Made by a program: the position numbers and the translations under genes. The notes below the pieces were generated by a model that saw only the letters and a program-made list of their open reading frames with translations, had not been told where the DNA came from and searched no databases. A DNA stretch of 64,000 nt, taken from assembly GCA_026018925.1 (NCBI GenBank), contig JAKSZU010000008.1:11387626-11451625 (forward strand). The letters run 5' to 3'. Below, in pieces: positions 29,639-41,720 of this stretch (positions within the stretch are counted from its first letter, which is position 1; each line of letters begins with the position of its first letter). Origin of the DNA: Tupaia tana. Taxonomy: Eukaryota > Chordata > Mammalia > Scandentia > Tupaiidae.

Positions 29639-29902
29639 GAACCAGCAGTTAGCGTAGTGGCTATGTCGCTGGACTCCCACGTAGTCGACCGCAGTTCGCG
29701 TCCCGGATGCGGTGGCTTAAAACTCACGCCGGCGCGTGTGCGTATGTGCCCAAGATCCCGAGAGGAGAATGGAGGAGAAGGGATTGTGGCGTGACCATCC
29801 CCCCGGGGGGTGATTTCTCGCTTTCTGTCTCTATGTCTCTCTCTGTCTGTCTGGCGAGCGCACGCGCTCTATAGCGAAAATCTCTCCAACAAAAAAAAAA
29901 AA
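29639..29902 (+). repeat. tRNA-derived SINE, young long form
   Basis: Head GGAACCAGCAGTTAGCGTAG, B-box variant GCAGTTCGCGTCCCG, CpG-rich body, CT tract and A tail (29889-29900). Confidence 0.92.
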
Positions 29903-29904
29903 GA

Positions 29905-30318
29905 GGCATGATGTGTGGTCATTTTCCTGAGGTGTTGGAGGAGAAGGACCACGTGTCTTTCCTAAGATATCAAAATAACCCAAGTGTTATTTGTTCATTT
30001 CTTTAAATTGTGATGTTACAGCTGAGTCTCTGTAGGTTATTTTAGAAAATGAAGTATTTCACAGCATAGATAGTATGGAAAAGTTTTTTTTTTTTTAAAG
30101 GAAACTTTGTTTCTTTTTTTTTCTTTTACTTTTTTGAACTTGCTGCTCAAGAGGGATAAGCAAGTTTAAAAAGCTAAAGAGTTCCAAATACAATTTAAAC
30201 CTGTACACTTTATGCCCCAGGAAAATCTTTTGCATAGTGAAGATTTCTAGTCACATAAATGACTGTGCTGAATGTGCTACACAGTTATGTAATGTTGTAG
30301 GCTGGTTTGAAGCTGGAC
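29905..30318. other. No recognised feature
   Basis: About 0.4 kb with T-runs. Nothing assignable. Confidence 0.4.
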
Positions 30319-30330
30319 AAGCTGGAGCTC

Positions 30331-30593
30331 TTTTTTCTTTTGGAGAGGCTTTTGCTATAGGGCGCGTGCACTTGCCAGAAAGACAGAGAGAGACAGAGAG
30401 ACAGAAAGTGAGAATTCACCCCCCAAGGGTGGATGGCCACACCGCAATCCCTTCTCCTCCATTCTCCTCTCGGGATCTTGGGCATGCATGCACACACGCC
30501 CGGCGTGAGTTTGAGCCACCGGATATGGGACTCGAACCGTGGTTGACTACATGGGATTCCAGCAACATAGCCACTACGCTAACTGCTGGTCCC
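30331..30593 (-). repeat. tRNA-derived SINE, young long form
   Basis: Full-length minus-strand copy. Flanking AGCTGGAGCTC and AGCTGCAGCTC are a near-perfect target duplication. Confidence 0.92.
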
Positions 30594-30786
30594 AGCTGCA
30601 GCTCATTTTCAGGATTGAGAACTTGGGGCCAATGCTATGGATTCGAAGGATAGCCCTCAGGTTCAGTAATAGAATTTTAGTTCTCAAGATCACCAGTCTG
30701 TGACAAACAGATGAAGATCTGTTACAAATGGACTTTTAAAAATGCTGCTTTTCCAACATGAAAAAGTCATTAAATAATGATAGTTT

Positions 30787-31050
30787 GGGGCCAGCAGGTG
30801 TCATGATGTTCAAGGTGCTGAACTCCCACAAGACTGATGGTTCAAGTCCCAGACTTGGTAGCTTGAAAACTATGCTGGGCATGTATGTGTGCATGCCCAA
30901 GATTCCAGGAGGAGAATGGAGGAGAGGGGATTGTGGGATGGCCATCCACTCTGGGAGGTGTTTTCTCACTTGTCCTCCCACTGTCTCTCTCTGTCTCTCT
31001 CTGATGAGCGCATGTGCCTCATGACAAAAATCTTAAGAAAGAAAATAATA
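30787..31050 (+). repeat. Diverged tRNA-derived SINE, long form
   Basis: Head GGGGCCAGCAGGTGTCATGA, B-box-like GGTTCAAGTCCC at 30839, body and CT tract, ending in AAGAAAGAAAATAATAAAA. Confidence 0.88.
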
Positions 31051-31284
31051 AAAATGGCTTTAAAAGGACACAACCTTTCATGAACCTAATGATGTCTTCA
31101 AAACCATTGCAAGTCTATGAGGCCAGGTGGTTTATACTCGGGACTGGCAAAGTAGGGCCAGATAGTGACTATTTTTTGGCTTCACAAGCCACATGTACTC
31201 TGTGCTGCAACTCCTCGAATGCTGGAGAGTGAAAGTGATTGTCGATAATATAGAAACAAATAATGGTTGGGATCAAAAGTTTAC

Positions 31285-31510
31285 TGGGCTCGCTTAGGGT
31301 GCAGCGGTAACACGCTGCTTTAAGTGATGATGGGTTTCAACAGGAGCTTGTAATTTTAGCTACCAGCTGGCCTGTATGCACAGGGCATGTGGGCTCAGGT
31401 CCCTGGCTGGCCGGGAGAGCTGGAGGGAACCACAGTGTGAGACTGTTGAAGGTGCTCGTCTTTCTCTCCTTCATGAGAGAAAGAAATAAACTTTTTAAGA
31501 AAACTTTATT
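31285..31510 (+). repeat. Diverged SINE, second family
   Basis: Plus strand: CTCGCTTAGGGTGCAGCGG head, a body without the dominant-SINE core, and an end with CTTTCTCTCCTTCATGAGAG then AAATAAACTTTTTAA. Shares its end structure with 57312-57545. Confidence 0.6.
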
Positions 31511-31714
31511 TGTGGACAATAAAGTTTGAATTTTATATAATTTCCAGTATCACAACATAGTATTCTTTCCTTTGATGTTTTTCAACTATTAAAACATGTA
31601 AAACCCATCTTATCCTAGGGGTTGTACAAAAACTGAGCTAAGGTCTGGGACCCCTCCATGCTCTCTTTGCAACTTCCTGTGGATCTGTAATTATTATCAG
31701 AACACCACCACTCC

Positions 31715-31925
31715 TTATTTCACACGAGGCTCTGAGCTCACCACTATGAGCTCATTTAGTCCTCGCAGTCACATCATGAGGCAGGTTCTTTCCATCCCTG
31801 TTTTAGCCATGAGGAAACTAAGGATTTGAAAAGTAAAATAATACAGCAAAGACCTACTTAGAACATGAAGAAGCTAGGGTTTAGGTTAGTTATCTGCTTC
31901 CACAGACCCCGTTCTTTACACCTCT
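31715..31925 (+). repeat. MIR element
   Basis: 'ctcatttagtcctcgcagtca', 'atgaggcaggttctttccatccctg' and 'ccatgaggaaactaagga' are MIR core blocks in sense orientation. Confidence 0.82.
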
Positions 31926-31992
31926 CTGTACGTCTAGACTTTATTTTTAAAGAACAGATTTTAGTATCATTTAATAAAGGGTCTTTATTTTA

Positions 31993-32250
31993 GGGACCAG
32001 CAGTTAGCATAATGGCTATGTCGCTGGACTCCCATGTGGTTGACCACGGTTTGAGTCCCGGACCCTGTGGCTTAAACTCACGCTGGGTGCGTGTGCATGT
32101 GTGCCCAAGATCCCAGGAGGAGAATGGAGAAGGGATTGCGGCGTGGCCGTCCCCCCTGGGGGGTGATTTCTCACTTTCTGTCTCTCTGTCTCTCTCTGTC
32201 TTTCTGGCGAGCGCACGCGCCCTATAGCAGAAAAAAAACTCTCGAAAAAA
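31993..32250 (+). repeat. tRNA-derived SINE, young long form
   Basis: Full-length plus-strand copy. Direct repeats AAAGGGTCTTTATTTTAG and AAAGGGTATTTATTTTAG flank it. Confidence 0.92.
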
Positions 32251-32259
32251 AAAGGGTAT

Positions 32260-32985
32260 TTATTTTAGAAAGACATAAAAGGAAAGAGAGCAGAACCTGA
32301 AATACTTTCTTGCCAGATAAGAGCTCTAGATGACACTTCAGTACATCAAAATGGCGGCTACTAGGTATCTGGTCCAGAATGTCACCACAGTTCAACATTC
32401 CAGAATGGTAACAGGACACGTTTTTATTCAAACCTCACAATACTTTAATATTCATTATGGCTCCACTTTTCTCATTGATGTGTAAATTCTGAATTTCTTT
32501 TCCCAGCATAGAGTTGATTTTGTTTTTGTTTTGCTTTGTTGGTTATATTTTATGTCTGAAAAAGCACATAATTAATTTTTTCCATCATTTTAAACAGAAA
32601 GATTAGAGGAGCTTAAAAATATTTCACTCTATTGTTATTATTATTCTTCTGAGGAATGTACTTGAAAATGCAAAATAGGTTCTGGGACTGGTGTGGGTGT
32701 GGGCATCTGAGGAGGGAACCCCCCACACACACTGGATTAGCTACACTAGACTTGAGTTTGGTTGTTCATCACGTACTTAGCATTGATTGCTCCGTGCTGG
32801 GCTCCAGTCCTGCCGTCAGGGGTACCCTTTGGGGTCTGGAGGAAACGAAATGGACTTTTTCCAAGAGCCCCAGCAGGGTGAGCACCACTGCTCTGCATCA
32901 TTTGCCCGATGTAGCTATGCCGCAGCTGACAACAATGAACACTTGAGGGCGGAGGGCAAAAATCTGTCCTAACCAAGAAACAGTG
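32260..32985. other. No recognised feature
   Basis: About 0.7 kb. A 96-codon plus-strand frame at 32656-32946 shows no recognisable family and is not flanked by clear splice signals. Confidence 0.4.
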
Positions 32986-33448
32986 GCTTCCATTTTAAGG
33001 GAAAGCAGATGAGGAAAACAACCTGCCCAGAAGCCTTGCTTTCTCTGTCTCAGCACCAAAGAATCATTCTCAATTCTGTCCTTTCTTTTATCCCCCATAA
33101 CCAGTGTGTTAGCAAGACTTATCACATCTTCCTTTCATTTTATACAAGATTTAGCAGTATTTATCTCTATTTTCATGATCCTGATCCATCATTTCCAGTA
33201 TGGATTATTAACTGTTCTTGTTTTCACTCTTGTCTACCTCCCGTCGGTGTTACAACATGAAGCCAGAGGGATTTTTCTTAAAAATGAAACACAACCAAAA
33301 TGATTCTCCTATTAAAAATCTTTCAGTCACTTTCCATCTTACTTTAAAGAAAATCCCAACTCCTAACTGGGACCTCCGAAATCTGCCGGATGCCTCTCCC
33401 CAAACTCATGCCCTGCTCAATCTGTCTCAGCACACTGACGATCCGGCT

Positions 33449-33722
33449 CTTTCTTTTTTTTTTCCTTGGAGAGGTTTTTGCTATAGGGCGCATGTGCTTG
33501 CCAGACAGACAGAGAGAGACAGAGAGATAGACAAAGAGAGACAGAGAGATAGAAAGCGAGAAATCACCCCCCAGGGGGCATGGCCATGCCGCAATCCCTT
33601 CTCCTCCATTTTCCTCGCATGCATGCACTCGGCGTGAGTTTAAGCTGCCAGGTCCAGAATTCGAACCACGGTCAACTACATGGGAGTCGAGCGACATAGC
33701 CATTACGCCAACTGCTGGTCCC
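33449..33722 (-). repeat. tRNA-derived SINE, young long form
   Basis: Minus-strand copy with perfect 11-bp duplication ACGATCCGGCT (33438-33448, 33723-33733). A small deletion removes part of the body near 33617. Confidence 0.92.
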
Positions 33723-33904
33723 ACGATCCGGCTATTTCTTGAGCATATCAGGCCGTTCTGACGTAGGGCCTTCGTGGGCTCTGTTCTCTGAGCACTCTTC
33801 CGTGGGATCTTCCCTTAGAAAGTTCCTTGGCTTTAATAAATTTCTTCTTCTCAGAGACGCTGTTCCTAAACTATCTGTGTGCATTTATTTATTTACTGTT
33901 ATTT

Positions 33905-34168
33905 TAAAAATATTTTGCCAGAGGGTGCATGCACTAGTCAGAGAGGGAGAGACCCAGAAGATGAGGGAGAAAGTATCGCCCAGTTGGGTTGATCATGCTA
34001 CAATCCTTTCTTTTCCATGTCTCTACCCTGTCAGGACCTGGGGCAAGCACCCACACGTGCCTAGCATGTTTTTCAAACAGCTGGGTCTGGGATTTGACCC
34101 ACAGGGTCAACTTGGCCATGTGGACTCCCGCTCCTGTTAACCAGTAAGCCACATAACCAGCCTAGTAA
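33905..34168 (-). repeat. Diverged SINE, older family
   Basis: Minus-strand element from 'ttttgccagagggtgcatgc' to a head ending AAGCCACATAACCAGCC. Related in layout to 47245-47500. Confidence 0.65.
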
Positions 34169-34752
34169 ACGTTTTAAGTGGTTTCCTTTCCATGATCCTT
34201 GTCATGTGGGTCTTCAGCATTCTTTTCCAACACTTACCACTACTTGAAATTCTGTTTTGCCTTATTTGTTACTTATCAACTGACTGTCTCAGTAAAAATG
34301 TAAGTTCTTAGCAGACGGGGCACTATCTCGTTTCTGCACTGCTCTTTCCTCAGACCTGCAATATTTTCTAGCACATAACAAGCTCAATGATTTACTTGTG
34401 GAGTGAAAAAATGATCAGTGCTGTGCCTACCAAAACGGGCCTTTTCATTCCAGCCCAAGGTTTACACTTATCTCTACCTGCCAGCCACAGGCTCGGTGTG
34501 CTGTTTGGTTCACGTATTTAAGGGAAGTGTGTTCGGCTTCTGAGCTACACATGGCTCGTTATGAAGGTGTCCTGCTTGTGAGTGCCCTGGGTACGCTTGC
34601 TGAGTCATGTGTGTGCTCTTGACTTCATTTTGATCCTCACTACCTGTTTTGTTTCTCCAGGGTCTACCCGCTTGCTGACAATGCGGACCCTGCAAACCTG
34701 GCAGAGGACGGTCTCCGGACCCCGTCTGGCTGTGATAACAGAATCAGACGAG

Positions 34753-34776
34753 ACCCCCACCCCCACCCCCACCCCG
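34753..34776 (-). repeat. CCCCCA repeat, G-quadruplex candidate on minus strand
   Basis: Four runs of 4-5 C separated by single A. The minus strand has four G-runs with one-base loops. Confidence 0.8.
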
Positions 34777-34971
34777 TAGACTATGCACTTGACTGGCCCT
34801 CCAGTGAGGTCCTCCCCGCCTCATGTGGCTCAGTCGCCCGGAGCTCTTAGCTTTCATCCAAAGGTTTGTCCAGCCTCGTCCCCGCCCCCATCCTGCTCCC
34901 GCAGTGCACCATCCTCCTGTTTTGACTGAGCCTTTTCTCAGAATGGAGAGAGCCTTCACTTTGATTTGGGC

Positions 34972-35340
34972 CCTGTCTTAGTCCACTACTTTTCCATTAT
35001 TAACAGGAATATCCGAGACTGGGTGATTTCTAAAGAAACCAGGGGTTTATTTGCAAAACTCTAGTTCTGGTGGCTGGTAAGTCCAAAGGCATCTCAAAAC
35101 GGTGACAGGTACAATTAGTAGCAGAGCAGAGTGAGATCAGTATCCACGCAGCTTTCTGCTCTTCTGGTCTGATCCCCTCTGTTTATAATCCTACCAGAAC
35201 TCAGTTATAGAGGCCCTGCCCTGAATCACATCCAAAGGTCCCGTCCTGGGACACCATGAAGGAATTAAGTTTTCATTGAACACTTTTATAGTACAGTCAG
35301 GTCCCAGCATACGGATTTCTGAGGGACAGCTAATCACCAC
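34972..35340 (-). repeat. MLT/MST-like LTR remnant, antisense
   Basis: Begins 'gtcttagtccactacttttcc' and 'gagactgggtgatttctaaag ... gggtttatttgc', the typical antisense start of MaLR LTRs. Ends near 'cagcatacggatttctgaggg'. No internal retroviral sequence adjoins. Confidence 0.7.
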
Positions 35341-35344
35341 CTAC

Positions 35345-36830
35345 GAAGACCAAATTCTAAAACACAAAACTTTGGCGATAAACCATAAGAGACCCTAACC
35401 CAGAAAACCTTGTATCAGAAAGCCCAAATTCTGCACATGAAAACATGACTTCCCCTTTCATAGTCTGTCACGTTTCCTTCTACCGCTGAAAGCGAGCCTC
35501 TCACTTTGGGCTTGTAGGGACCTGGCCTATGTAGATTGCCAAATGTAATTGCTTCAACCCCCCGAGGGGAATCTAGAGGTTAGACTCCAGGTCTGAACCC
35601 CAGTCCATCCTTCAAGTTTACTCTGCTCACCAGCTTCTAGGTTCATTGCTTGAAATAAAAAATCTTGAGATTCCAAACCTAGATTTCTTAAACTAGAATT
35701 TTCCAAGGGAAGCTTCCTATCACCTGTGTCCATTTCAGGTACTCCTGAAAAATGAGAGCTACGGTGGGTTGGGCAGCCATAGTATTACCCCCACACCCCG
35801 GTCATACCTAGAGAATCCTAATGATGGGCAAGATGTGCAGAACATGGGCTACCCTCTTTTCATTATGCAAGAACGCATGGGAATGTGCCAGAGACACATT
35901 TTCTGCCCCTTTCTAGAGCTCCCACCAGGATTTGCCAGACCTCACTGAGTTACGTTTAATGAAACATTTCAGATCTTGATAACAGAGCAAAACCATAAAG
36001 CAGTTATTGTCGTCTTAGGAGCGTTCTGCCAGAGATCTGCTCTGGAGTATTGAAGCTGAAGCTGTTACAATGAAACACGGGATCAGGAGAATGACTGGGA
36101 TTATTGTAAAAGAGCAGTGTATGATTGCCCTGGGTTTCAGCTGGTTTGATAGGGCTGGGCTTTACACTTTGAAATGATAATAACCTAACACGCGTAAGCC
36201 TATACTTAGATGGTTAAAAATTATATAATAGCGTCTGCTCATGAGCCTTAAATAATAGAATTGCTGTGATAAGGAAAATCTTTCAAAGTCATTCAGTCTA
36301 AGCTCTTATTTCTATATTCAGACAGGATTAGAACTAGAGTATCTTGGAATGTAAGTACCTACTCAGAACAAATGAGGAAAAGACCCCTGACACTTTTGCC
36401 ATTTTTCATTATATTTACTAATGGCTTCTAGCTGACTTTCTAGCTCCTTCTAACATCACAGGAAAACCACATGAAAATTAACTTCACTTTCGTATGTATA
36501 TTTTTAAAGGCAATTTTCATTTCATGATGTGATACTTTTTTTTGAGAGAATGTATTAAAATGGTTACCTTAAGGAGAGAGACAAGTAAAAGCAATAAGAA
36601 GTAGAAATTTCTTTGTCATAAGTTGGGTGTTTATTAGGCATAAAAGATAATACGAATGCATGTTTTTATTAGGCAGTGTTGAATGGTCAAAGGAACAAAA
36701 TGTAAAGAGTGGGAAAAAAAAGTGTGACTTATATTTTTAGGAAACTGGAGTGGATGGGCTTCTCCTTATTCTTGGCTTTCCTATACTTCAAATCCGTAAA
36801 TGTTATATATAGAATAAACATGAGAAGATC
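35345..36830. other. No recognised feature
   Basis: About 1.5 kb of unique-looking sequence without recognised repeat, RNA gene or exon. Confidence 0.4.
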
Positions 36831-36834
36831 CCAA

Positions 36835-38650
36835 AAGGCGGACAGTAGAAGGTGGAGGGGCAGGTACATCAGGACCTGGTCACGAGGATCTAGGGGCAAT
36901 GCTTTTCTTTCCGCCTCCTGTACCCCTGACTGGGTATTGGGGAAGATTGAACCTGGGAAGGCCAACAGGCACAGTCCAGAGAATCCCCAAGAAAAGCCAG
37001 CTCTCTCTAGACAAAGGTCTAGGACATAAGCAGGGTAGTCACAGGAAAATTCTGAAAAATCACAACAGTAATCAGGTCACAAGAACCCTGTGGCCTCAGC
37101 ACCCCCCCCACCCCCCCCACACACACCAGTAAGACTGAGTGTGGAATGGAGACTTGAGCCTGCATTGGAACAGGCACACACACGCTCCTCCACCAACATG
37201 CTGTAGGAGAGGGAGCTGTGAGAGGAGCCCTCTCCCGGTAGTGCCAGTGGGGACTGCATAGGGAACCTGGACTTCCACCCGCCTCTGGGCAGAACTAGGG
37301 CCAGCAAGACCACCAGGCACCTCCGCTCCCCCCCGCCCCCCACACACACACAGCGTCAAAGGCGCTGCCCCTCGTCCTTCCAGCCAGGCAGGACCACTGG
37401 GGCAGTGGGGAGGCTGAACGCCCTCTGAGTCGTCAACACAGAAAAAGACCAGCCCCTCACCGTCAATGGACTCTGAGCAGGACCTGGACTTCAACACCAC
37501 TTGGTATTAACCAAGTGGAGGGTTGTTCCCCAGGACTGCTATAGAGTGAAATGTAAGTAAGTCTTACGACATAATACCCAAATGACCAAGTTTCAGGAAA
37601 AATCACTAGTTATACCAAGAACCAGGCTAATCTCAGGCTGGATGAGAAAAGAGCTCAACAGATGCCAACACCAGATGAGATGGAATGGTCAAAGAAAGTT
37701 CTCCAACCAGAAAGGAAATGACAGGACTCTCAGACCATCAGGAAGAAGAGAACACAAAAAATATCAGTAAATATAAAAAACTTTTGTCCCCTTTGAGTTT
37801 CTTAATTATATTTGGCAGTTGAAGCAGAAATTATAATGCTGTTGGATATGGTTCTCTACGTATGTAGAAGAAATATTTAGGTTATAAATGGAGAAGGGTA
37901 AGGAAACATAAAAGAAAGAAGAGGTTCTACACTCTACTCAAACTGGTAAAATGCCTAGACCTTAAATTAGTAAATATTCCTAACATTTAATAAGTAAAAA
38001 TATGTATATGAATAAATACCTAGGTCAACCCCTAAAAAGAGATGCACCCAAAAATACTATAGAAAAATTAAAATGGAATTCTAAAAAATATTGAGTAGTC
38101 CACAGGAAGGGAGAAAAAATAAAAATCAGAAAGAACAAGCAAAACAAAGATAAAATAGCAGATTTAAGTTTTAACATATCAAAAATTAATAAAGTAAGTA
38201 CTCTGAATATACTATTTAAAAATCAGATGGGCAGAGTGGATTAAAAAAGCATGACCTAATTATATGCTATCTACAAGAAGCTCATTTCAAATGTAGTGAT
38301 ATAGACAAGTTGGAATTAATAGAATAAAAGATATACAGATTTATACACACACTATATAGTGTAATATAGATATATAGTACAAAAATTAATCAAAGTAAAG
38401 CAGGAATTGACGTACTATTATAGTATCAGAAAAAAGTGAGTTCAGAGCAATACCAGGGACAGCGAGGGACATGACGTAAGATGAAAGATCAGTTCACTAG
38501 AAAGACACTGGTTGTAATTTGCACACACCAAAAACAGATCTGTGCACACACAAAAAGGTGAAATGAAAGTCAGGGAACTGAAAGTAGAAATAGTCCAGAA
38601 TTACAGTCAGAAGTTTCAACACCACTTCTTCAGTCACTGATAAAAAATTG
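36835..38650 (+). repeat. Ancient L1M, 5' region, ORF1 edge and ORF2 endonuclease blocks
   Basis: 'atgaccaagtttcagg' with 'tgagaaaagagctcaacagatgccaacacc' (37582-37675) match the internal 5' part of old L1M elements. 'gggcagagtggattaaaaaagcatgacc' through 'ctaca agaagctcatttc' and 'aagtttcaacaccact' (38228-38625) match the ORF2 endonuclease region. ORF1 is mostly deleted and no frame is intact. C-runs at 37102-37120 and 37329-37346 give further G-quadruplex candidates on the minus strand. Confidence 0.65.
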
Positions 38651-38656
38651 ACAAAA

Positions 38657-38860
38657 GGGGCCAGGAGGTGGCATAGTGGTTGCATCGCTGGACTCCCACA
38701 TGGTTAACCAGTATTTCAGTCCCAGACCCGGTGGCTAGAAAATCATGCTGGGCATGTCTGTGTGTGTGTCCAAGATCCCAGGAGGAGAATGGAGAAGGGA
38801 GTGTGGCAGGCATGATCATCTCCCTCGGAGTGTGATTTCTCACTTTCCCTCTCACTTGCA

Positions 38861-38867
<7 letters not shown>
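38657..38867 (+). repeat. tRNA-derived SINE, long form
   Basis: Head GGGGCCAGGAGGTGGCATAG, body and CT-rich end, followed at once by a TA microsatellite in place of the A tail. Confidence 0.88.

Positions 38868-38921
<54 letters not shown>
38868..38921. repeat. TA dinucleotide microsatellite
   Basis: Near-perfect TA repeat of about 26 units attached to the 3' end of a SINE. Confidence 0.95.
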
Positions 38922-38923
<2 letters not shown>

Positions 38924-39282
38924 AAGAAATAAACTGTATCTATTGTATTTGAGATGGAGTGATGGCTCTATGTAGAAAACCCCAAAGAATCTGCAGAAAT
39001 CTAGTCTATGACATTGGATGTTTGTGCAGTTTTGTTTTAGTGTTTTTTTTCTTTATTTGAACCAGTCTTGCAAATACATTTCCACCATTCCTTGGCAAAA
39101 TGAAAATTGAAAAATATCATGTTATTTATCAAGTAAAATATATTTAAAGGACTGTCCTTTATTTTGAGAGTATTATGTTTTATACTTTCAGGACTTTGAA
39201 GTGCCCTTACTTTTATGAAATAATTACAATAGCAAAATACTAGATTTTTTAAAAAAATTATTACTTTGAAAAATAGAGTTAG

Positions 39283-39535
39283 AGGGCCCAGCAGGTGGCA
39301 CAGTGGATGGTTGACTGTGGCTCAAGTTCTGGAGCTGGTGGCTCGAAACTCAGAATGGGCACATAAGCGTGTGTCCAGAATCCTGAGAGGAGAATGGAGA
39401 AGACATTGTGGCATGGCCATCACCCCTGGGAGGCGATTTCTTGCATTTTGTCTCTCTGTCTTTCTCTGTCTCTCCAGTGAGCACACATGCCATTAGGAAA
39501 AATCTCTCTAAAAAAATTAAAAAGAAAAAGAAAAA
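39283..39535 (+). repeat. tRNA-derived SINE, long form with head deletion
   Basis: GGGCCCAGCAGGTGGCACAG is followed after a ~20-base deletion by the B-box region (near 39320), then body, CT tract and A-rich end. AAAAATAGAGTTAGA flanks both sides (39268 and 39531). Confidence 0.88.
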
Positions 39536-39958
39536 TAGAGTTAGAAACTATGTGTTATCCAAATTTCAAAAGTCCAGGCTATCGAAACTTCAGGTTTCCT
39601 CTTGAAATTTGAACTGACCACCACGAGGGAAAGTACTTAGAGAATCAGCACTTGTGAGACTGAAATGGCAGGGTCATTTCATCATGCCAGATTTTTGCAG
39701 TAGCAAAATTCCACTCCAAAAAATATTAGCTTCTTATCTCTATGTATGCTTTCTGTAGGAAACTTTCAAAGAGTGGGAGAAAGTTAAAAACACCAAACTA
39801 TTGTTAATATATTGATTTTTTTCAGTTTTCTTCTATATACAAATGTTTTAAAGATTTCTTATATTTTTGAGAGCAATCTTATCTATATCAACAAATAAAG
39901 ACATTTGTAACAGGAAAAAAATCCCCTTGATATGATTTTTCTAGAAAATCATAATAAT

Positions 39959-40237
39959 ACTGGGACCAGCAGTTAGCGTAATGGCTATGTTGCTGGACTC
40001 CCATGTAGTCGACGAAGGTTCGAGTCCCGGACCCGGAGGCTTAAACTCATGCCGGGCACGTGTGCATGTGTGCACAAGATCCCAAGAGGAGAATGGAGGA
40101 GAAGGGATTGCAGCGTGGCCATTCCCCCTGGGCGGGGCGGGGTGGTGGTGGTGGTGATATCTCTCTTTCTCCCTCTGTCTTTCTGGTGAGCGCACGCACC
40201 CTATAGCAAAAACCTCTCCAAAAAAGAAAAAAAAGAA
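39959..40237 (+). repeat. tRNA-derived SINE, young long form
   Basis: Full-length CpG-rich copy with an expanded GGTGGT tract at 40139-40155. Perfect 16-bp duplication AGAAAATCATAATAAT (39943-39958, 40238-40253). Confidence 0.94.
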
Positions 40238-40330
40238 AGAAAATCATAATAATTCTGTATATTGGTTTGAGAATGACATCTTTTACTATGTAGAGTCTTC
40301 CTATCTATGAACACATAATACTGCTCTCTT

Positions 40331-40600
40331 TTTTTTTTTTTTCTTTTTTTGGAGAGGTTTTTGCTATAGGGCGCGTACGCTCGCCAGACAGACAGAGAGA
40401 GACAGAGATAGAAAGCAAGAAATCACCCCCCAGGGGGGATGGCCACGCCGTAATCCCTTCTCCTCCATTCTCCTCTCGGGATCTTGGGCACGCATGCACA
40501 CGCACCCGGCGTGAGTTTAAGCCGCCGGGTCCGGGACTCGAACCGCAGTCGACTACGTGGGAGTCCAGCGACATAGCCATTACGCTAACTGCTGGTCCCG
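40331..40600 (-). repeat. tRNA-derived SINE, young long form
   Basis: Minus-strand copy close to the apparent consensus, with nearly all CpGs kept. Duplication TGCTCTCTT at 40322-40330 and 40602-40610. Confidence 0.94.
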
Positions 40601-40704
40601 ATGCTCTCTTAAGATCTTTGTTTTCTTTCACCAGTTTTTGCAGTTTTCAGTACAGAATTCCTTTACACATTTTGTCAGAGTTAATCTGCATTTTTTATTT
40701 CTCT

Positions 40705-41075
40705 GAAACTTCAAAAAGTTCACAAAAATGGATGTTATAAAAAAAAACTGCATAGATTTTTTTTTTTGCACCAAAAATAAATTCATACTGAAAAAAAAGA
40801 AGCTTTCTTATTTCTTCTATGAGTGTGAGAGAGAGTCAGAGAGACCCCCTACAGGGTCTTGACTCTGATTCGACCACAACATTCCGCCATCTTCAGATCA
40901 CGGTGCAGTTATGTCCAGCAACTCAGGGAAGTCTCTGGATGTGAACCCAGAGTCTTCTTTTGTAGAATTGCCTAGCAGAGAATCACATTTTTAAAAAAAA
41001 ACTGTTGCACCACTGTTTGGCACCAACTCGTACTTTAATTTCATTTCTCCATGAAATCTTTGAAAGGCAAAAGAA
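40705..41075. mobile_element. Family A MITE fragments around a SINE-like insert
   Basis: CTTCAAAAAGTTCACAAAAA at 40709 with TTGCACCAAAAATAAATTCA at 40767, and ACTGTTGCACCACTGTTTGG with 'tttctccatgaaatctttg' at 41000-41070, look like two halves of a family A element. GAGAGAGTCAGAGAG-containing, SINE-like sequence (about 40805-40980) lies between. Confidence 0.5.
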
Positions 41076-41458
41076 CTAGAATAGCTGAAAGGACTTTGTA
41101 AAAGAAAGCAAGTGGGAGGAATCACTCTACCTGACAAGGAGACTTGACAGCAACTGATCTGTGTTGCAGAGCGGCTGGACCCTGAGATTTGAGATGGTTA
41201 CTGTGTATGTCCCAGAATGAGAAACAGAATGTGGTGCTTGCTCTGTCCTGAAAACAGGAGCTCGTGACCACATCAGCTGATCGACATGTTCTCAAAACAT
41301 GTCTCACAGTCCTGCTGCTGTCTCAGCAGGTGCAAACACTTACTCGCCCCTCTGGCATTTTCTTTCTCTGTAAGTACACGGAGAATCAGCCAGACTGGGC
41401 CACACTCTTCACAGGCTCTGAGCTCCCTGGCCTCCCCATTAAAGATCATTGCTTTTTT

Positions 41459-41702
41459 TTTTTTTTTGGAGAGGTTTTTTTCTATTAGGCGCGTGCACTC
41501 GCCAGAAAGAGAGAGACAGAGAGATAGAAAGCGAGAAATCACCCCCTAGGGGGGATGGCCACAATCCCTTCTCCTCCATTCTCCTCTTGGGATCTTGGGC
41601 ACGCACACACATGCACCTGGCATGTTTAAGTCACCAGGTCCGGGACTGCGATCATTTACATGGGAGTTCAGCGACATAGCCATTACGCTAACTGCTGGTC
41701 CC
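41459..41702 (-). repeat. tRNA-derived SINE, young long form
   Basis: Minus-strand copy with perfect 18-bp duplication AAAGATCATTGCTTTTTT (41441-41458, 41703-41720). Small deletions in body and near the B box. Confidence 0.93.
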
Positions 41703-41720
41703 AAAGATCATTGCTTTTTT

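Larger units (their letters stand above)
33000..34420 (+). repeat. L2 LINE 3' region, interrupted by two SINEs
   Basis: Sense L2-like blocks: 'aaaatctttcagtcactttccat' with 'atcccaactcctaac' (33316-33370), 'gagcactcttccgtgggatcttccc' (33789), and the terminal 'gtaagttcttagcagacggggca' with 'atattttctagcacataac' (34300-34385). Interrupted at 33449-33722 and about 33905-34168. Confidence 0.65.

Noticed and set aside
32656-32946. 96-codon plus-strand frame, possible exon
   Set aside because: No family resemblance and no convincing splice sites at its edges.
37077-37500. 90-134 codon minus-strand frames rich in G and C
   Set aside because: Openness follows from the C-runs and low A+T here, and frames overlap each other. 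The region adjoins an ancient L1M.
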